Below are positions 14,916-24,564 of a DNA stretch of 26,025 nt, piece by piece. The DNA comes from a virus: positions 1 through 26,025 of IMG/VR virus record IMGVR_UViG_3300024343_000106; one strand, written 5' to 3'. Numbering within the stretch: the stretch's first letter is position 1; each line of letters begins with the position of its first letter. The translations under genes were made by a program, and so were the position numbers. Below the pieces are notes generated by a model. The model was not told the DNA's origin. It did not search any database and saw nothing but the letters and a program-made list of their open reading frames with translations.

Positions 14916-16760
14916 TTAATAGTTGGTGATTGCAAGTGATCCTACGTATGTAGTACCACCATCTCTAGTAAAGAAAGTGTATGCGTCTTGTTTTGCTGAT
15001 GTTGTTGTTCTTGTTGGAGTCGCACCACCCGACCAAGTTACTGAACCTGGCCATGAAATTGCATATCCACCAGCAGAGTTAACTGTGATAATAGTAAATG
15101 ATGTAATATCAGTTCCCGATGGAGGATTGATAAAGGAGAATGTCGCTGTTCCATTCATTGTCACTACGAATGCGTTACCTAAAGACAAATCAATGTTAGT
15201 TGCGCCGCTTGCAGAAACTGCTGTAACAGAGTCACGTTGAATTTTTGCTTTGATGCTACCTGTCCAAAATCCAGACGAATCAACATAAGCAACAACTGTT
15301 CCCGCATGAGCGATTGTCAATGGAGTTACTGTAGTAGGACCAGATGCAGTCTTAATGTAAATACCATAAGATGTTGCACCATATGCTGAAGTATTTTCAA
15401 ATACACCAGCGGCTGTAGTATTTGTGTTTGTCGAACCGGTTGAAATTACTTTACTGTATATACCAATTGGCATACTCGTACCAGAAAGTAAATTTCCTGT
15501 GTATGATGGCAATGCGCCTGTTGCACTAGATGCACCGGTTGCTTCGGCGTAAACACCAATAGAACCAGCACCATTTGTATTTGCTGTTGCACGACCATAT
15601 AGTGCAAATGAATTCAATCCACCAGACGATGCGGCTACAGAGTATACGCCATATACAGAGTTTGAACTTGCAAACGATTGACCTGCATCAATGTATGCGC
15701 CATATGTTGGTGTTGAATCTCCGCCTGCACTATTAGGAGTCTGTATGTGTAGACCAGATGATGTATTTGCACTATCACTAGTCATTAAAATATGTAACTT
15801 TGATTTAACCGTATCAGCATTTGTGCCAATCACCATATTACCATTACTTGATAGTATGGCACGTTCACTATAAGATTCAGAACCAACTGTGCCAGTATAT
15901 GTACTCAATGCTAAACCGCCACCCGAAAGTGCAGAAACTCTACCACCGCCACTTGTTCCATAAGCCCATTGTGAACCACCGCCAGATGCATTTAAAACAA
16001 CAAATTTAACACCGGTTCCTCCTGGCGTTAACGTTGTTCCAATAGAGATATTATTATTTGCAACAATTGTATTTGCAGTTTCTGTTGTTATGTATGATGC
16101 GTTTCCAAAAAATGTGGCCGCTTGAAAATCCGAAAGTTGAAACGATGCATTAGCTGTATCAATCGGATGTGTTGGTTCTGGAGTATAACCTTTAAATACT
16201 TTCCAACGATCTTCAGAAGCATCTCTAAAAATACCAGTATGTTTGTATGTACCATCATTGTAGTTTGCGGCAAGCCCGATATCTGGATTTGTTACTGTAT
16301 TGTTTGCATTTAAATATATAATGCTATCTTCAATGTCAAATGATTGTGTATTTAATGTGACGGTGTTACCTTGAATAATAAGGTCGCCTGCAATATTCGC
16401 ACTACCACCAATATATATGTCAGAGCCAACCCAAAGTTTTTTGCCGATTGCGGCGCCACCATACGTGCGTAAACTTCCACTATTTGCTGTTTCCGAGTCT
16501 TCTACAGTAGTCAATATCATTCTTTGATATTGCATATTAGCAGAAGCTACGCTAGATATGGAAAGAACATTATTTGCAACGACTGTAGTAATTCCAGTAG
16601 CACCTTGAATTGCTAATGTTTCACCACCAACAGAAATTGAGTCCGAACCAGAATCACCGGTAATGCTTAATCCGGAATTAATAGTATTGCTAATATCGTT
16701 AACGGTTGATCTAAACTCGTTAAACGTATTTCCTAATTGTACTTGATTTATTAATGGCAT
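14916..16760 (-). CDS. Tail fibre-like virion protein (614 aa)
   Basis: The N-terminus INQVQLGNTFNEFRSTVNDI with SITGDSGSDSISVGGETLAI is typical of fibre-type proteins in aquatic T4-like phages. A GGSANIAGDLIIQGNTVTLN segment and IYLNANNTVTNPDIGLAANY follow, as in many phage appendage proteins. The middle is a long Gly/Ser/Ala/Thr-rich beta-repeat region. The C-terminus (AFVVTMNGTATFSFINPPSG, ISWPGSVTWSGGATPTRT, then FTRDGGTTYVGSLA) is a common fibre end module. No S74-type autoprotease end is visible. It lies where T4 has short-fibre gene 12 and wac, so host contact is inferred, not shown. Confidence 0.85.
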   Translation of the reverse strand: MPLINQVQLGNTFNEFRSTVNDISNTINSGLSITGDSGSDSISVGGETLAIQGATGITTVVANNVLSISSVASANMQYQRMILTTVEDSETANSGSLRTYGGAAIGKKLWVGSDIYIGGSANIAGDLIIQGNTVTLNTQSFDIEDSIIYLNANNTVTNPDIGLAANYNDGTYKHTGIFRDASEDRWKVFKGYTPEPTHPIDTANASFQLSDFQAATFFGNASYITTETANTIVANNNISIGTTLTPGGTGVKFVVLNASGGGSQWAYGTSGGGRVSALSGGGLALSTYTGTVGSESYSERAILSSNGNMVIGTNADTVKSKLHILMTSDSANTSSGLHIQTPNSAGGDSTPTYGAYIDAGQSFASSNSVYGVYSVAASSGGLNSFALYGRATANTNGAGSIGVYAEATGASSATGALPSYTGNLLSGTSMPIGIYSKVISTGSTNTNTTAAGVFENTSAYGATSYGIYIKTASGPTTVTPLTIAHAGTVVAYVDSSGFWTGSIKAKIQRDSVTAVSASGATNIDLSLGNAFVVTMNGTATFSFINPPSGTDITSFTIITVNSAGGYAISWPGSVTWSGGATPTRTTTSAKQDAYTFFTRDGGTTYVGSLAITNY

Positions 16761-16762
16761 TT

Positions 16763-17017
16763 TTATCTACTCTCATTCGTTATTTGCAACAACATGCGCT
16801 TGATATCGCTTAATTCCGTTTTCATAAGATGAACCTCATTTCGGATTTGACTTAACTCTTCTGCACCCTTATTTATATCTGTAAATTTTCTCTTTTGAAT
16901 TTTATACTTCAAAAGCGAATCCATATCAGTATTTAATATAGCTTTAGAGTGTATGTCTCTTTCTGTAAAACCTCGTACCGGTTCAATAATAGGAACTTTA
17001 TTTTTTGATGATATCAT
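16763..17017 (-). CDS. Small coiled-coil virion-associated protein
   Basis: An 84-residue protein of no named family. The N-terminal half (VPIIEPVRGFTERDIHSKAI) is extended. The C-terminal half, ELSQIRNEVHLMKTELSDIK followed by RMLLQITNESR, has clear heptad spacing of hydrophobics and is a likely coiled coil. The ATG overlaps the stop of the 2042-residue gene (ATGA, 17014-17017), and its stop is two bases before the fibre start. Tight coupling between two large virion genes suggests a small structural or assembly partner; that is inference. Confidence 0.8.
   Translation of the reverse strand: MISSKNKVPIIEPVRGFTERDIHSKAILNTDMDSLLKYKIQKRKFTDINKGAEELSQIRNEVHLMKTELSDIKRMLLQITNESR
16870..16877 (-). 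promoter_or_regulatory. Possible late promoter for the 614-residue fibre
   Basis: TATAAATA on the minus strand inside the small coiled-coil gene, 110 bases upstream of the fibre ATG. Its coding location makes chance possible. Confidence 0.4.
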
Positions 17018-20000
17018 GCCAATGCAATTCCTCTTAAGTTTTTAATTTTCGGAGCATAATTTGGATTGCTTGAAAGAAATACAACCTTTATTGCAAAATA
17101 TTTGTATCCTTGGAATGTTCTTCCGTCGGGGGTCGTATATGCAATTGAGTTATTTAGCACTTTGAATATATCTTGTCCAGATGAAACTGTTGAGAATGCA
17201 CTATCTACAGTCAACGAAATGTTATTTGCAATCGTAGTGACAACTCTATTTACTCTAGTAACACCAACAGCAATTGTATCACCAATCTTCAAATCTTCCG
17301 TGAATCTAGTTGATGTTCCAGTAACTGTTGTTGATACGTTAGATATTGCAACATTACCAGTAAGCATTGTTGAACCGCCAGTTTTGATGCTTGTTGGAAT
17401 AGCATATTTTTCTTCTTTAAAATCTGTTTGATCCAATGTAAATGTTTCTGTACCAGACAATTCTAAAGGTGTATAGAATTTATCATCAAAGCTATCCGAG
17501 TCATTTTCGTTTAAAACTTTAGTGTAAATTTTAATTGATGTTCCTGGTGGTCTGTTTACATCTAAGTAAACTACCATATCGGATGCTTCAAATCCATCAT
17601 TCAAGGTAACAACTTTTGTAATGTATCTAGATTGTGATGAATAAGGTCCAGTTGGATGCTCTTCATTTCTAGTTGACATTGTTTGAGCCACAGCATTGGA
17701 TGTTGTGAATGCGCTAGTCACAGTTAGATATGTAGCATTCGTAACACTTGCAACTCTTCGGTATTCAGTACCAAAGTCTGCATACTCACCAGCAAATACT
17801 GTGTTAGAGAAATCAGTACCAACACCAACAACCGCTGTATCTGTAGTATATCTTATTGTGCCAGTAATTGGTGTATAGTAGTCATTGTTAATAATGTTCT
17901 TTGAGAAATTGAACAAAATGTTTTCATTGTCAATGTATGGACTAATATACTTATCATTAGTTGACAATGTTGCTCTTAACTGTAAAGACTTAAATGAATT
18001 TGTATCTTCAGCAGTATTTGCAGAAATTTGTTTTCTAGAACGATTTATCAACTTCTCATAGTTTTTAATTGTTGTATATGAGCCATCAACTGCATATGCG
18101 CTATCGGTAGTTTTAATATCGTATGTGATATTAGTTCCTGGTAAAACTTGATCTCCAATAATAGGAGTTAATACATCATACTGGAATGCATTTGAAATTG
18201 GAATGTTTGCCCAATATGCAACTTTACTAGATGTTGTGAATTCAGCAACTCTCATTGTGAATTTAACGTCTAAGTTTTGTCTAGCAGTATGTGTTCTGTC
18301 ATTAGATGATGAGAATAATACTCCGCTATTATATGCGGATTCAATTCTTGTATTCTTATCAGGATTAGTAACGTCAATTGAACCCAACTCTGCAACCCAA
18401 ACTGCATAGTCTGCGTCATTGTTTTCTGGACGCATAGTGAACGCATAGTCATTACCCGAAGCAAGAAAGATAGGATTCTTGAATGTGAATTTTGTTGCCG
18501 TGGTTGCGTCAGTACTAATATTAATGTTCCTATTATTCACAACAGCTTCATCACCTATACCAACAAATTTTGGAGATGGATATCCGTTATCAACTTCTCT
18601 AATTTCAACTCTAACATTTCTGTTATCATCTTTAGATTTAGTTCTGAAGTATAAGTCTATAGATGTTGCATAGAAACCTTTTGGATAGGTTTGTGGATCA
18701 ACATAGAAACTCTGTGACAATGGATCAACTCCAGGCCATTGATTTGCTGGAGGAGGAACAACTGCACGTCCAATTTCAACACGTTCTTGAGAGATTGTTC
18801 TTCTACCCAATAGCGTAATGTTTGTCTGGTCATTAAATGTCACATTATATGGGCGAGAATTAATTGTAACAGAACCTGTAGACTGTTGAATACCTTGTGC
18901 AAAAATTGTGTTTCTGGCAGCCGTTAATGTTGTTCCGGAAGAGTTTGTTGGGCTGTCTGTAACTAAAAACTCTCTCTGACCAACATAGAATGTTCTATAT
19001 GGAACTTCAAACACCAAATGAATTTGATTATTTTTAACGATTAATGGTTGAGTTGCACCATCAGCAATTGCACTCCAACTTGTGCCTTCTTCGGTTAAAT
19101 ATCCATTGTTATCATATTTTGAATTCAATTGTTGAAATGTAGTAGTACCTAACAATTGAATTTGATAACAATTTGCTGTTACGTCTACACCATCAAAGAA
19201 TGCATAAAGTCTTGCATTATTTTTCAAACCTGTTGCATGAATTGCAAATTCTCTTCTACGCATCCATAGTGCAGTCTCAACCTTAACAACTCTATCGAAT
19301 GCAACATCTTGTTTAGATGATGTTGCAGATGAACCAGATGCTAATTGATTGTATGCAATTTGTGTTGTATTTTGAATTGCTGTAGTAACATTAAAGTTTC
19401 CCTGTTGTGCAGTTTGTGCAGTTGAACGATCAATATTTGTTTGTAAACTATTACCAATCCAGTGAACATTCAAAGGCGCAACTTCAGAATTCCAAGCATT
19501 GATTAATGCTTTCCAGTTGTCTGCATCACCAGTGTCATTGTAAACAATCGCTTTGCTTGTGTCATTTGTAGTTTCAAAGAAATTGTCTACGAATGGAACA
19601 GCAGTTAATTCGCCTTTCCAGACGAAGTTTAATTCTTCAGCTAAACGAAGTTGTGCTGATGCATATGGTTGTTTTAATCCTGGCGCTTCAACTTCCGTAT
19701 ATGGAAGCATAATTTTATTACCAGTAGTGTTTGCAGTTTCTGATAGAGTTCCATTGTATCTCATACCGGAAGTATTTGCATTGTCCTGCAATGCAGTAGC
19801 AAATCTATTTGTTCTATCAATAGCCGAAGCCCAATCAGTACTTACTGGATTGCTGACTGCAAATCCAGAGAATGGATCTACAATAATACCATTTTTGAAT
19901 CTATCAAATCCATTGTCATCTAATTGCGTGGTGTCTGTTGCTTGCTTCTCTAAAAAGTTTAATGCAGTAAAATATTCTAACTTTTCAACTCTGTCATTAA

Positions 20001-23000
20001 GTTTAGCAACGTCACGCATAGTGAAACGTTTATTCTTCAGCAATTTGATTTTAACATCAATTGGATTTGAAGGATACGGAGGAATTGTCAACTCAGCAAT
20101 TTCTAACGTATCTGGTTTTGTTGGAGGCGATTCTGCTTTTTGATTTCCTGCGCTAGGTGGAACACCATCATTGATACCAAACACACCACGGTTGTTGATA
20201 TAAACTTTAGAAATTCTACCTTTGTAGTAAACCAAATCAGCATCAAAATCTGAACCAGATTGTGGAATACGAAGTCCATATGTTGGAACTTGATATGTAC
20301 CATCATCAATTGCATTTAGTGATGTATTAGCAGTTTTGATTGATCTAAAGTCAATACAGTCACGCAAATTATATGCAGTCTTTGTCGTAGGACTTGTAAA
20401 GATTGGAATTTGTGCTGTTGTGATTGTGGTATTAGATGTTGTTGTGTCATTAACTGGATATGAATCTACCGATAGATATCCAACACCTTGTGATGTATCA
20501 TGTGTAAAATTATCAAAGACTGCTAACAATCTTCCGGTAGGAGTAAATCCAGTAACTGGAGTGATAGTTCCATGCTCATATGCATAATCACGTTGACCGG
20601 TGTCTAATGTGAAATGTGCAGTAACATTTGTATTGGATGTTGTTGCGGCAGTTGCAAATGATGAGGACTGATAAACTGATCTTAACTGATAGACATCACC
20701 GTATCCAAGTCCAAATGGACCTGCTAGTCCAGATATGTGAGTATTAGGATTGATATTTGCTTGAGTTGCATAGTTGAGAGTTTTAATCTTTTCTTTTGCA
20801 TTAGCACGATCCATCGAAACAATAATGTCTGCGGTGAAAGTTGCGTTTTCTTGCAAATCAATTGATGCAGTACCCGGAGAAGAAACAGTAACAGTACGTG
20901 TGCTTCCTTTGCCACCATTTGTGCCTAATGCTAATACAGTTCCTGTTGGAAGAACTTTTGTGAATGTATTAGCTGTCGCACCAGTTGCATGTGTGCTAGT
21001 GAGAGTTAATGATGTTGCATTTGTAATAGATGCAATCTGTTTCGTTAAACTATTAATCTTTATGAAATCGCCAATGCTAACTTGCGTTGTGAAAGACGTT
21101 CCGCTACCTGTTACAGTATTAGATGCCGCACCCACAGTAACAGTACCAGTCAACGCAGAAGTTTCTACGTTAGCACCAGCATTGTTAACTACAACCATGT
21201 AGTAGTCATTTTTCTGTGTGGAGTTTAATGTTCCAGTACCAACGAAAGTTTCTGTCACTACGTCTGTTGCAATAGTCGATACACCAGATGTGAATGAAAC
21301 AGTAAATTTCTTTTTGAATCTAAATGCAGTTTCAACGTTACCAGCATCAGAACGAATAGTTTTAATTGCCTGATATGGCAATTTAAATAGCATTGAGTTA
21401 AAACCAGTTTCTTGCAACACGGCTCCATATGGAGTCACATCTGCAATGTCAGCAAAACGTTTTGGTGTTGCAGAGTCATATACTGAACGAACATCTTTAA
21501 AATTCTGGCCAGAATTCATTGTAATTTCATACAGATACAAATAATATCTTGCGTCAGGTTGACCTTTTGAACCACTAACGTATTCTACAGAACGTACTCT
21601 AGCGGTACCAATCTTATTTCCAGATACTGTTGCGGTAGAATGAGTTGCATTTGTAACTACTTGCTGTGCCGCATCATATAGGTCAACTTGAGTTGTTTCC
21701 ATAACATCCCAAGCACCAACTAATTCATTGACAAGAATATATTGTCCGTAGTTAATTTGAGTTTTAGTTTGGTCAACATAGTTTGTTGCTAAACCCTTTT
21801 GAACATCAATTGGAGTTTTTGCAATAATTTCATTTCGGTATCCAGAAGTATATGACGTAAAAGGATCAACTTCAACTAATAAAATATTATTGTTTCCGCC
21901 TTGACCAGAAGTGTATCTACCACCATTGCTACCATTTGATAGATGCTCACGAACAGTAACAATAGGATCAGAAATCGTATAGTTTCCAGATTCTTCATTT
22001 GTTCTCTTTGCCATTACATCTTCAAGATTACTATCTACAGTAGTGACTTTGCGCCTTCTTGTAATGCCGTCTTCAATTTCTGTTACTGTGATGAATTCGT
22101 TTTCATCTGTAGTTGCACCTAATGCAACTTTTGTTAGAACAGAATCAATTTTAAATCTATCCGCACCAGGTGCTTGATAATTTGGTGTTCCTTGTGCATT
22201 ATCAACTAATGAGTTGTCTGCAATATAATCGACAAAAGATTTTGTAGGGACTAAACCAATTTTATATGATGGAACATTAGAATATTTGTCAAGAAGAATT
22301 GTTTGATTTGTATGATTGACAAAATGATCTGCCATCCAAATGATACCATTAGAAACAGTTATTTTTGAACCATAGTAATAAATGGTTTCTGTTTCTAAGC
22401 CTTCATCTACAACATTACGAATAGCATTTGTAGAGGCCGCATTAGCATATGCTCTAGTTGAAGTGTTTGCAGTAAAGATTGTCTCCGAATTTGCAAACGC
22501 AGTATTAGACGTATAGTTTGTGATGTTCGTAACATTAACAACAAGAGTTGAACTAGTGCTTGTTACTGTATTTGCAGTTGTTGTAGTCAATGTTCCTGAT
22601 ACGTTAGAAACAAATATTTTATTTGTTCCCGTAATTGGATCAATATAAGCCGCTTCAATTGTTGCAGTATTTCCAGTAGAAAATGTAATTTTATTTCCCG
22701 GAACTAAAGTTGTAGGAGCATTATTTACAGTAAGAACTTGAGTTCCGTTTGTTGCGTAATTGATAAAAAGCGTTTTTGGATCAGTACCTTCTAAGTCGGT
22801 TACTATTCCGCAATACGCTTTGATACCGCTATTTGCGCCGTAAACAATGCTACCGTTAAATGCGGCAACATTTGCTTCACTACCATTATATGTATTTTGT
22901 AATTTTACAAAATTTAAACCTAAATCTAAATTTTGTTCACAACCTTCAACAATAGCGCCTTGCTTGAAAAAGAATTCCGCAAAACGCTTTGTCTGAGTTT

Positions 23001-23142
23001 GCTGAATAGTTTGTGCTTGTGTTAATTCTCTAGCCTGAACAGCACGTCCAGGTCTGTAGAGAACACGTACAAACTTTTTATCTTCATCAAAATCATCATA
23101 ATACGGACTCGTATTAAAGTCTACACCACCTGGATTAGCCAT
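17014..23142 (-). CDS. Giant DUF4815-type virion/tail protein
   Basis: The 2042-residue N-terminus (PYYDDFDEDKKFVRVLYRPG, VQARELTQAQTIQQTQTKRF, FFFKQGAIVEG) is the signature of DUF4815-type structural proteins of T4-like aquatic phages. A central region holds LRDCIDFR, KLNDRVEKLEYFTALNFLEK and VDPFSGF. Residues about 1473-1640 form a beta module starting DPLSQSFYVDPQTYPKGFYA, with VRVEIREVDNGYPSP and SGNDYAFTMRPENND, also seen in this family. Three Thr/Gly-rich modules (about 663-730, 1758-1824 and 1925-1995) resemble each other and one in the sheath protein. Its place directly after gp8 suggests a baseplate-rim or fibre-connector role like T4 gp9-gp11; this is inferred. No frameshift is seen. 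Confidence 0.92.
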   Translation of the reverse strand: MANPGGVDFNTSPYYDDFDEDKKFVRVLYRPGRAVQARELTQAQTIQQTQTKRFAEFFFKQGAIVEGCEQNLDLGLNFVKLQNTYNGSEANVAAFNGSIVYGANSGIKAYCGIVTDLEGTDPKTLFINYATNGTQVLTVNNAPTTLVPGNKITFSTGNTATIEAAYIDPITGTNKIFVSNVSGTLTTTTANTVTSTSSTLVVNVTNITNYTSNTAFANSETIFTANTSTRAYANAASTNAIRNVVDEGLETETIYYYGSKITVSNGIIWMADHFVNHTNQTILLDKYSNVPSYKIGLVPTKSFVDYIADNSLVDNAQGTPNYQAPGADRFKIDSVLTKVALGATTDENEFITVTEIEDGITRRRKVTTVDSNLEDVMAKRTNEESGNYTISDPIVTVREHLSNGSNGGRYTSGQGGNNNILLVEVDPFTSYTSGYRNEIIAKTPIDVQKGLATNYVDQTKTQINYGQYILVNELVGAWDVMETTQVDLYDAAQQVVTNATHSTATVSGNKIGTARVRSVEYVSGSKGQPDARYYLYLYEITMNSGQNFKDVRSVYDSATPKRFADIADVTPYGAVLQETGFNSMLFKLPYQAIKTIRSDAGNVETAFRFKKKFTVSFTSGVSTIATDVVTETFVGTGTLNSTQKNDYYMVVVNNAGANVETSALTGTVTVGAASNTVTGSGTSFTTQVSIGDFIKINSLTKQIASITNATSLTLTSTHATGATANTFTKVLPTGTVLALGTNGGKGSTRTVTVSSPGTASIDLQENATFTADIIVSMDRANAKEKIKTLNYATQANINPNTHISGLAGPFGLGYGDVYQLRSVYQSSSFATAATTSNTNVTAHFTLDTGQRDYAYEHGTITPVTGFTPTGRLLAVFDNFTHDTSQGVGYLSVDSYPVNDTTTSNTTITTAQIPIFTSPTTKTAYNLRDCIDFRSIKTANTSLNAIDDGTYQVPTYGLRIPQSGSDFDADLVYYKGRISKVYINNRGVFGINDGVPPSAGNQKAESPPTKPDTLEIAELTIPPYPSNPIDVKIKLLKNKRFTMRDVAKLNDRVEKLEYFTALNFLEKQATDTTQLDDNGFDRFKNGIIVDPFSGFAVSNPVSTDWASAIDRTNRFATALQDNANTSGMRYNGTLSETANTTGNKIMLPYTEVEAPGLKQPYASAQLRLAEELNFVWKGELTAVPFVDNFFETTNDTSKAIVYNDTGDADNWKALINAWNSEVAPLNVHWIGNSLQTNIDRSTAQTAQQGNFNVTTAIQNTTQIAYNQLASGSSATSSKQDVAFDRVVKVETALWMRRREFAIHATGLKNNARLYAFFDGVDVTANCYQIQLLGTTTFQQLNSKYDNNGYLTEEGTSWSAIADGATQPLIVKNNQIHLVFEVPYRTFYVGQREFLVTDSPTNSSGTTLTAARNTIFAQGIQQSTGSVTINSRPYNVTFNDQTNITLLGRRTISQERVEIGRAVVPPPANQWPGVDPLSQSFYVDPQTYPKGFYATSIDLYFRTKSKDDNRNVRVEIREVDNGYPSPKFVGIGDEAVVNNRNINISTDATTATKFTFKNPIFLASGNDYAFTMRPENNDADYAVWVAELGSIDVTNPDKNTRIESAYNSGVLFSSSNDRTHTARQNLDVKFTMRVAEFTTSSKVAYWANIPISNAFQYDVLTPIIGDQVLPGTNITYDIKTTDSAYAVDGSYTTIKNYEKLINRSRKQISANTAEDTNSFKSLQLRATLSTNDKYISPYIDNENILFNFSKNIINNDYYTPITGTIRYTTDTAVVGVGTDFSNTVFAGEYADFGTEYRRVASVTNATYLTVTSAFTTSNAVAQTMSTRNEEHPTGPYSSQSRYITKVVTLNDGFEASDMVVYLDVNRPPGTSIKIYTKVLNENDSDSFDDKFYTPLELSGTETFTLDQTDFKEEKYAIPTSIKTGGSTMLTGNVAISNVSTTVTGTSTRFTEDLKIGDTIAVGVTRVNRVVTTIANNISLTVDSAFSTVSSGQDIFKVLNNSIAYTTPDGRTFQGYKYFAIKVVFLSSNPNYAPKIKNLRGIALA

Positions 23143-23160
23143 TTATATTTCTTCGTTTGT

Positions 23161-24438
23161 TTAGAACTGGATGATAAGTTTTACGTCTTCGATCTGGTCT
23201 GCCGCTCTAGAGATAGGTACTCTATTCTCAACATAGAGAATGTCACCTGTATATGGTTGCAAACCTGGAGTTGTGATTGCGGCAATCGTACCAGTTGCTG
23301 TAGATGTTGCGCCAGTAATTGTTGCTCCATTAGCAAAGTTTTGATTTATTGGTTTAATCACATATAAGTTTGGTGTATCCCACTCAACAACATTAGAAGT
23401 ATTTGATCCTGATGAAACAGGCTCATCTAATGAGAATGTACCAGAAATTCCGGACAATTGATATTTAAATGTTTGTCTGTAAGAAGATGCACTTGCTCTT
23501 GTTGTGGTGCCAAACAAATATGGATCACGAACAATACCAACTTGACGGAATTCGTTAGCTGTAGAAATTGTATTGGATTCGCTACCATCTAAACGAACGT
23601 TAATCATAATATATTTTGCGCCCAACTCTTCAATAGGATCAGCGCCATGACCATAACGTGGAGAGATAATTGCTGTAGCCGCAGCCGCACCAGAAGCAAA
23701 AGACACACTTGCTTTAGTGTATCCAGTACCGGCCGCTGTGATTGTAACTGCTGTAACTACGTTAGCGGTAATTGTTGCATTTGCAGTAGCGCCAGTTCCG
23801 TCACCAACAATTGTAACTGAGGGGGCAGTAGCATATCCAGAACCACCAGAAGTAACCTTGATGACTTCAATCCCACCATCAACTGCGGCACTCTGAACAC
23901 TCCATTGAGTTGTTCCATCATCAGATGCTAATGTCTGAATTGGCATGTAGTCGCTAGTCAAAAATTTAAGTGCTTTAGCAGTAGAAACTGTATACATGAA
24001 TTTCCAAATGTATCCGTCTGCTGTTGTAAATCTAGCAGAACTTGTTCCTGTCGGCTTTGTTGTTGATGCCGCACTGGCATTATTGAATAAACACTTGTAA
24101 ACGTTATAATCTTCTGTCATAACGTAGAATGTGTCTGTTAAAAGACTTGTACTTGTATCATCATATGCAGTATAAACTGTGCCGCTTGTCCAATCATAAC
24201 GTGGAACTGCATGTGTTACGTCAGCACTTTGAATGCGTTTTACGCCATACATATCACGCCATGGAGTATATTCGATATTAGCTGTCGAATTTATTGGAGT
24301 TGGAGGAGAGTTGTCGTTTGCGAATGCGGTATTTTTACCGACAAACAAATACATAATCGTATTTGCCGCTTCTGAAAAAGATTCATAGAATTGCTGTGCA
24401 TTATGAATTCTGAACTTACTTGTTACTATTGATGCCAT
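23161..24438 (-). CDS. gp8: Baseplate wedge protein (gp8-like)
   Basis: T4 gp8 is a dimeric subunit of the baseplate wedge. The 425-residue protein begins with KFRIHNAQQFYESFSEAANT and MYLFVGKNTAFANDNSPPTP, then YTPWRDMYGVKRIQSADVTH, VPRYDWTSGTVYTAYDD, YVMTEDYNVYKCLFNN and DGYIWKFMYT, the usual features of gp8-like proteins in T4-type phages. It is longer than T4 gp8 (334). Much of the excess is a glycine-rich insertion at about residues 193-260 (SGGSGYATAPSVTIVGDGTG and a related second half). The C-terminus LQPYTGDILYVENRVPISRA is conserved. AAAGGAG precedes the ATG, and a late promoter lies 52 bases upstream. It heads the tail/baseplate operon. Confidence 0.85.
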   Translation of the reverse strand: MASIVTSKFRIHNAQQFYESFSEAANTIMYLFVGKNTAFANDNSPPTPINSTANIEYTPWRDMYGVKRIQSADVTHAVPRYDWTSGTVYTAYDDTSTSLLTDTFYVMTEDYNVYKCLFNNASAASTTKPTGTSSARFTTADGYIWKFMYTVSTAKALKFLTSDYMPIQTLASDDGTTQWSVQSAAVDGGIEVIKVTSGGSGYATAPSVTIVGDGTGATANATITANVVTAVTITAAGTGYTKASVSFASGAAAATAIISPRYGHGADPIEELGAKYIMINVRLDGSESNTISTANEFRQVGIVRDPYLFGTTTRASASSYRQTFKYQLSGISGTFSLDEPVSSGSNTSNVVEWDTPNLYVIKPINQNFANGATITGATSTATGTIAAITTPGLQPYTGDILYVENRVPISRAADQIEDVKLIIQF

Positions 24439-24489
24439 TTGTTAGCTCCTTTGATTATTTTGTTGGATACTGTTTGTTTTTCTTTTACT

Positions 24490-24497
24490 TATTTATA
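24490..24497 (-). promoter_or_regulatory. T4-type late promoter for gp8 operon
   Basis: TATAAATA on the minus strand, in the non-coding gap, 52 bases upstream of the gp8-like ATG. It would start the baseplate/fibre transcript. Confidence 0.8.
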
Positions 24498-24564
24498 CAA
24501 AGTTTTTTTGATTTTACGTTAAATTGTGGCTGATATCTTTAATATTAGTATGCTAAATAATTCT

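Noticed and set aside
19553-20143. A 196-codon plus-strand frame inside the giant virion gene
   Set aside because: The antisense frame is open only because of biased codon use in the real gene; no supporting signal.
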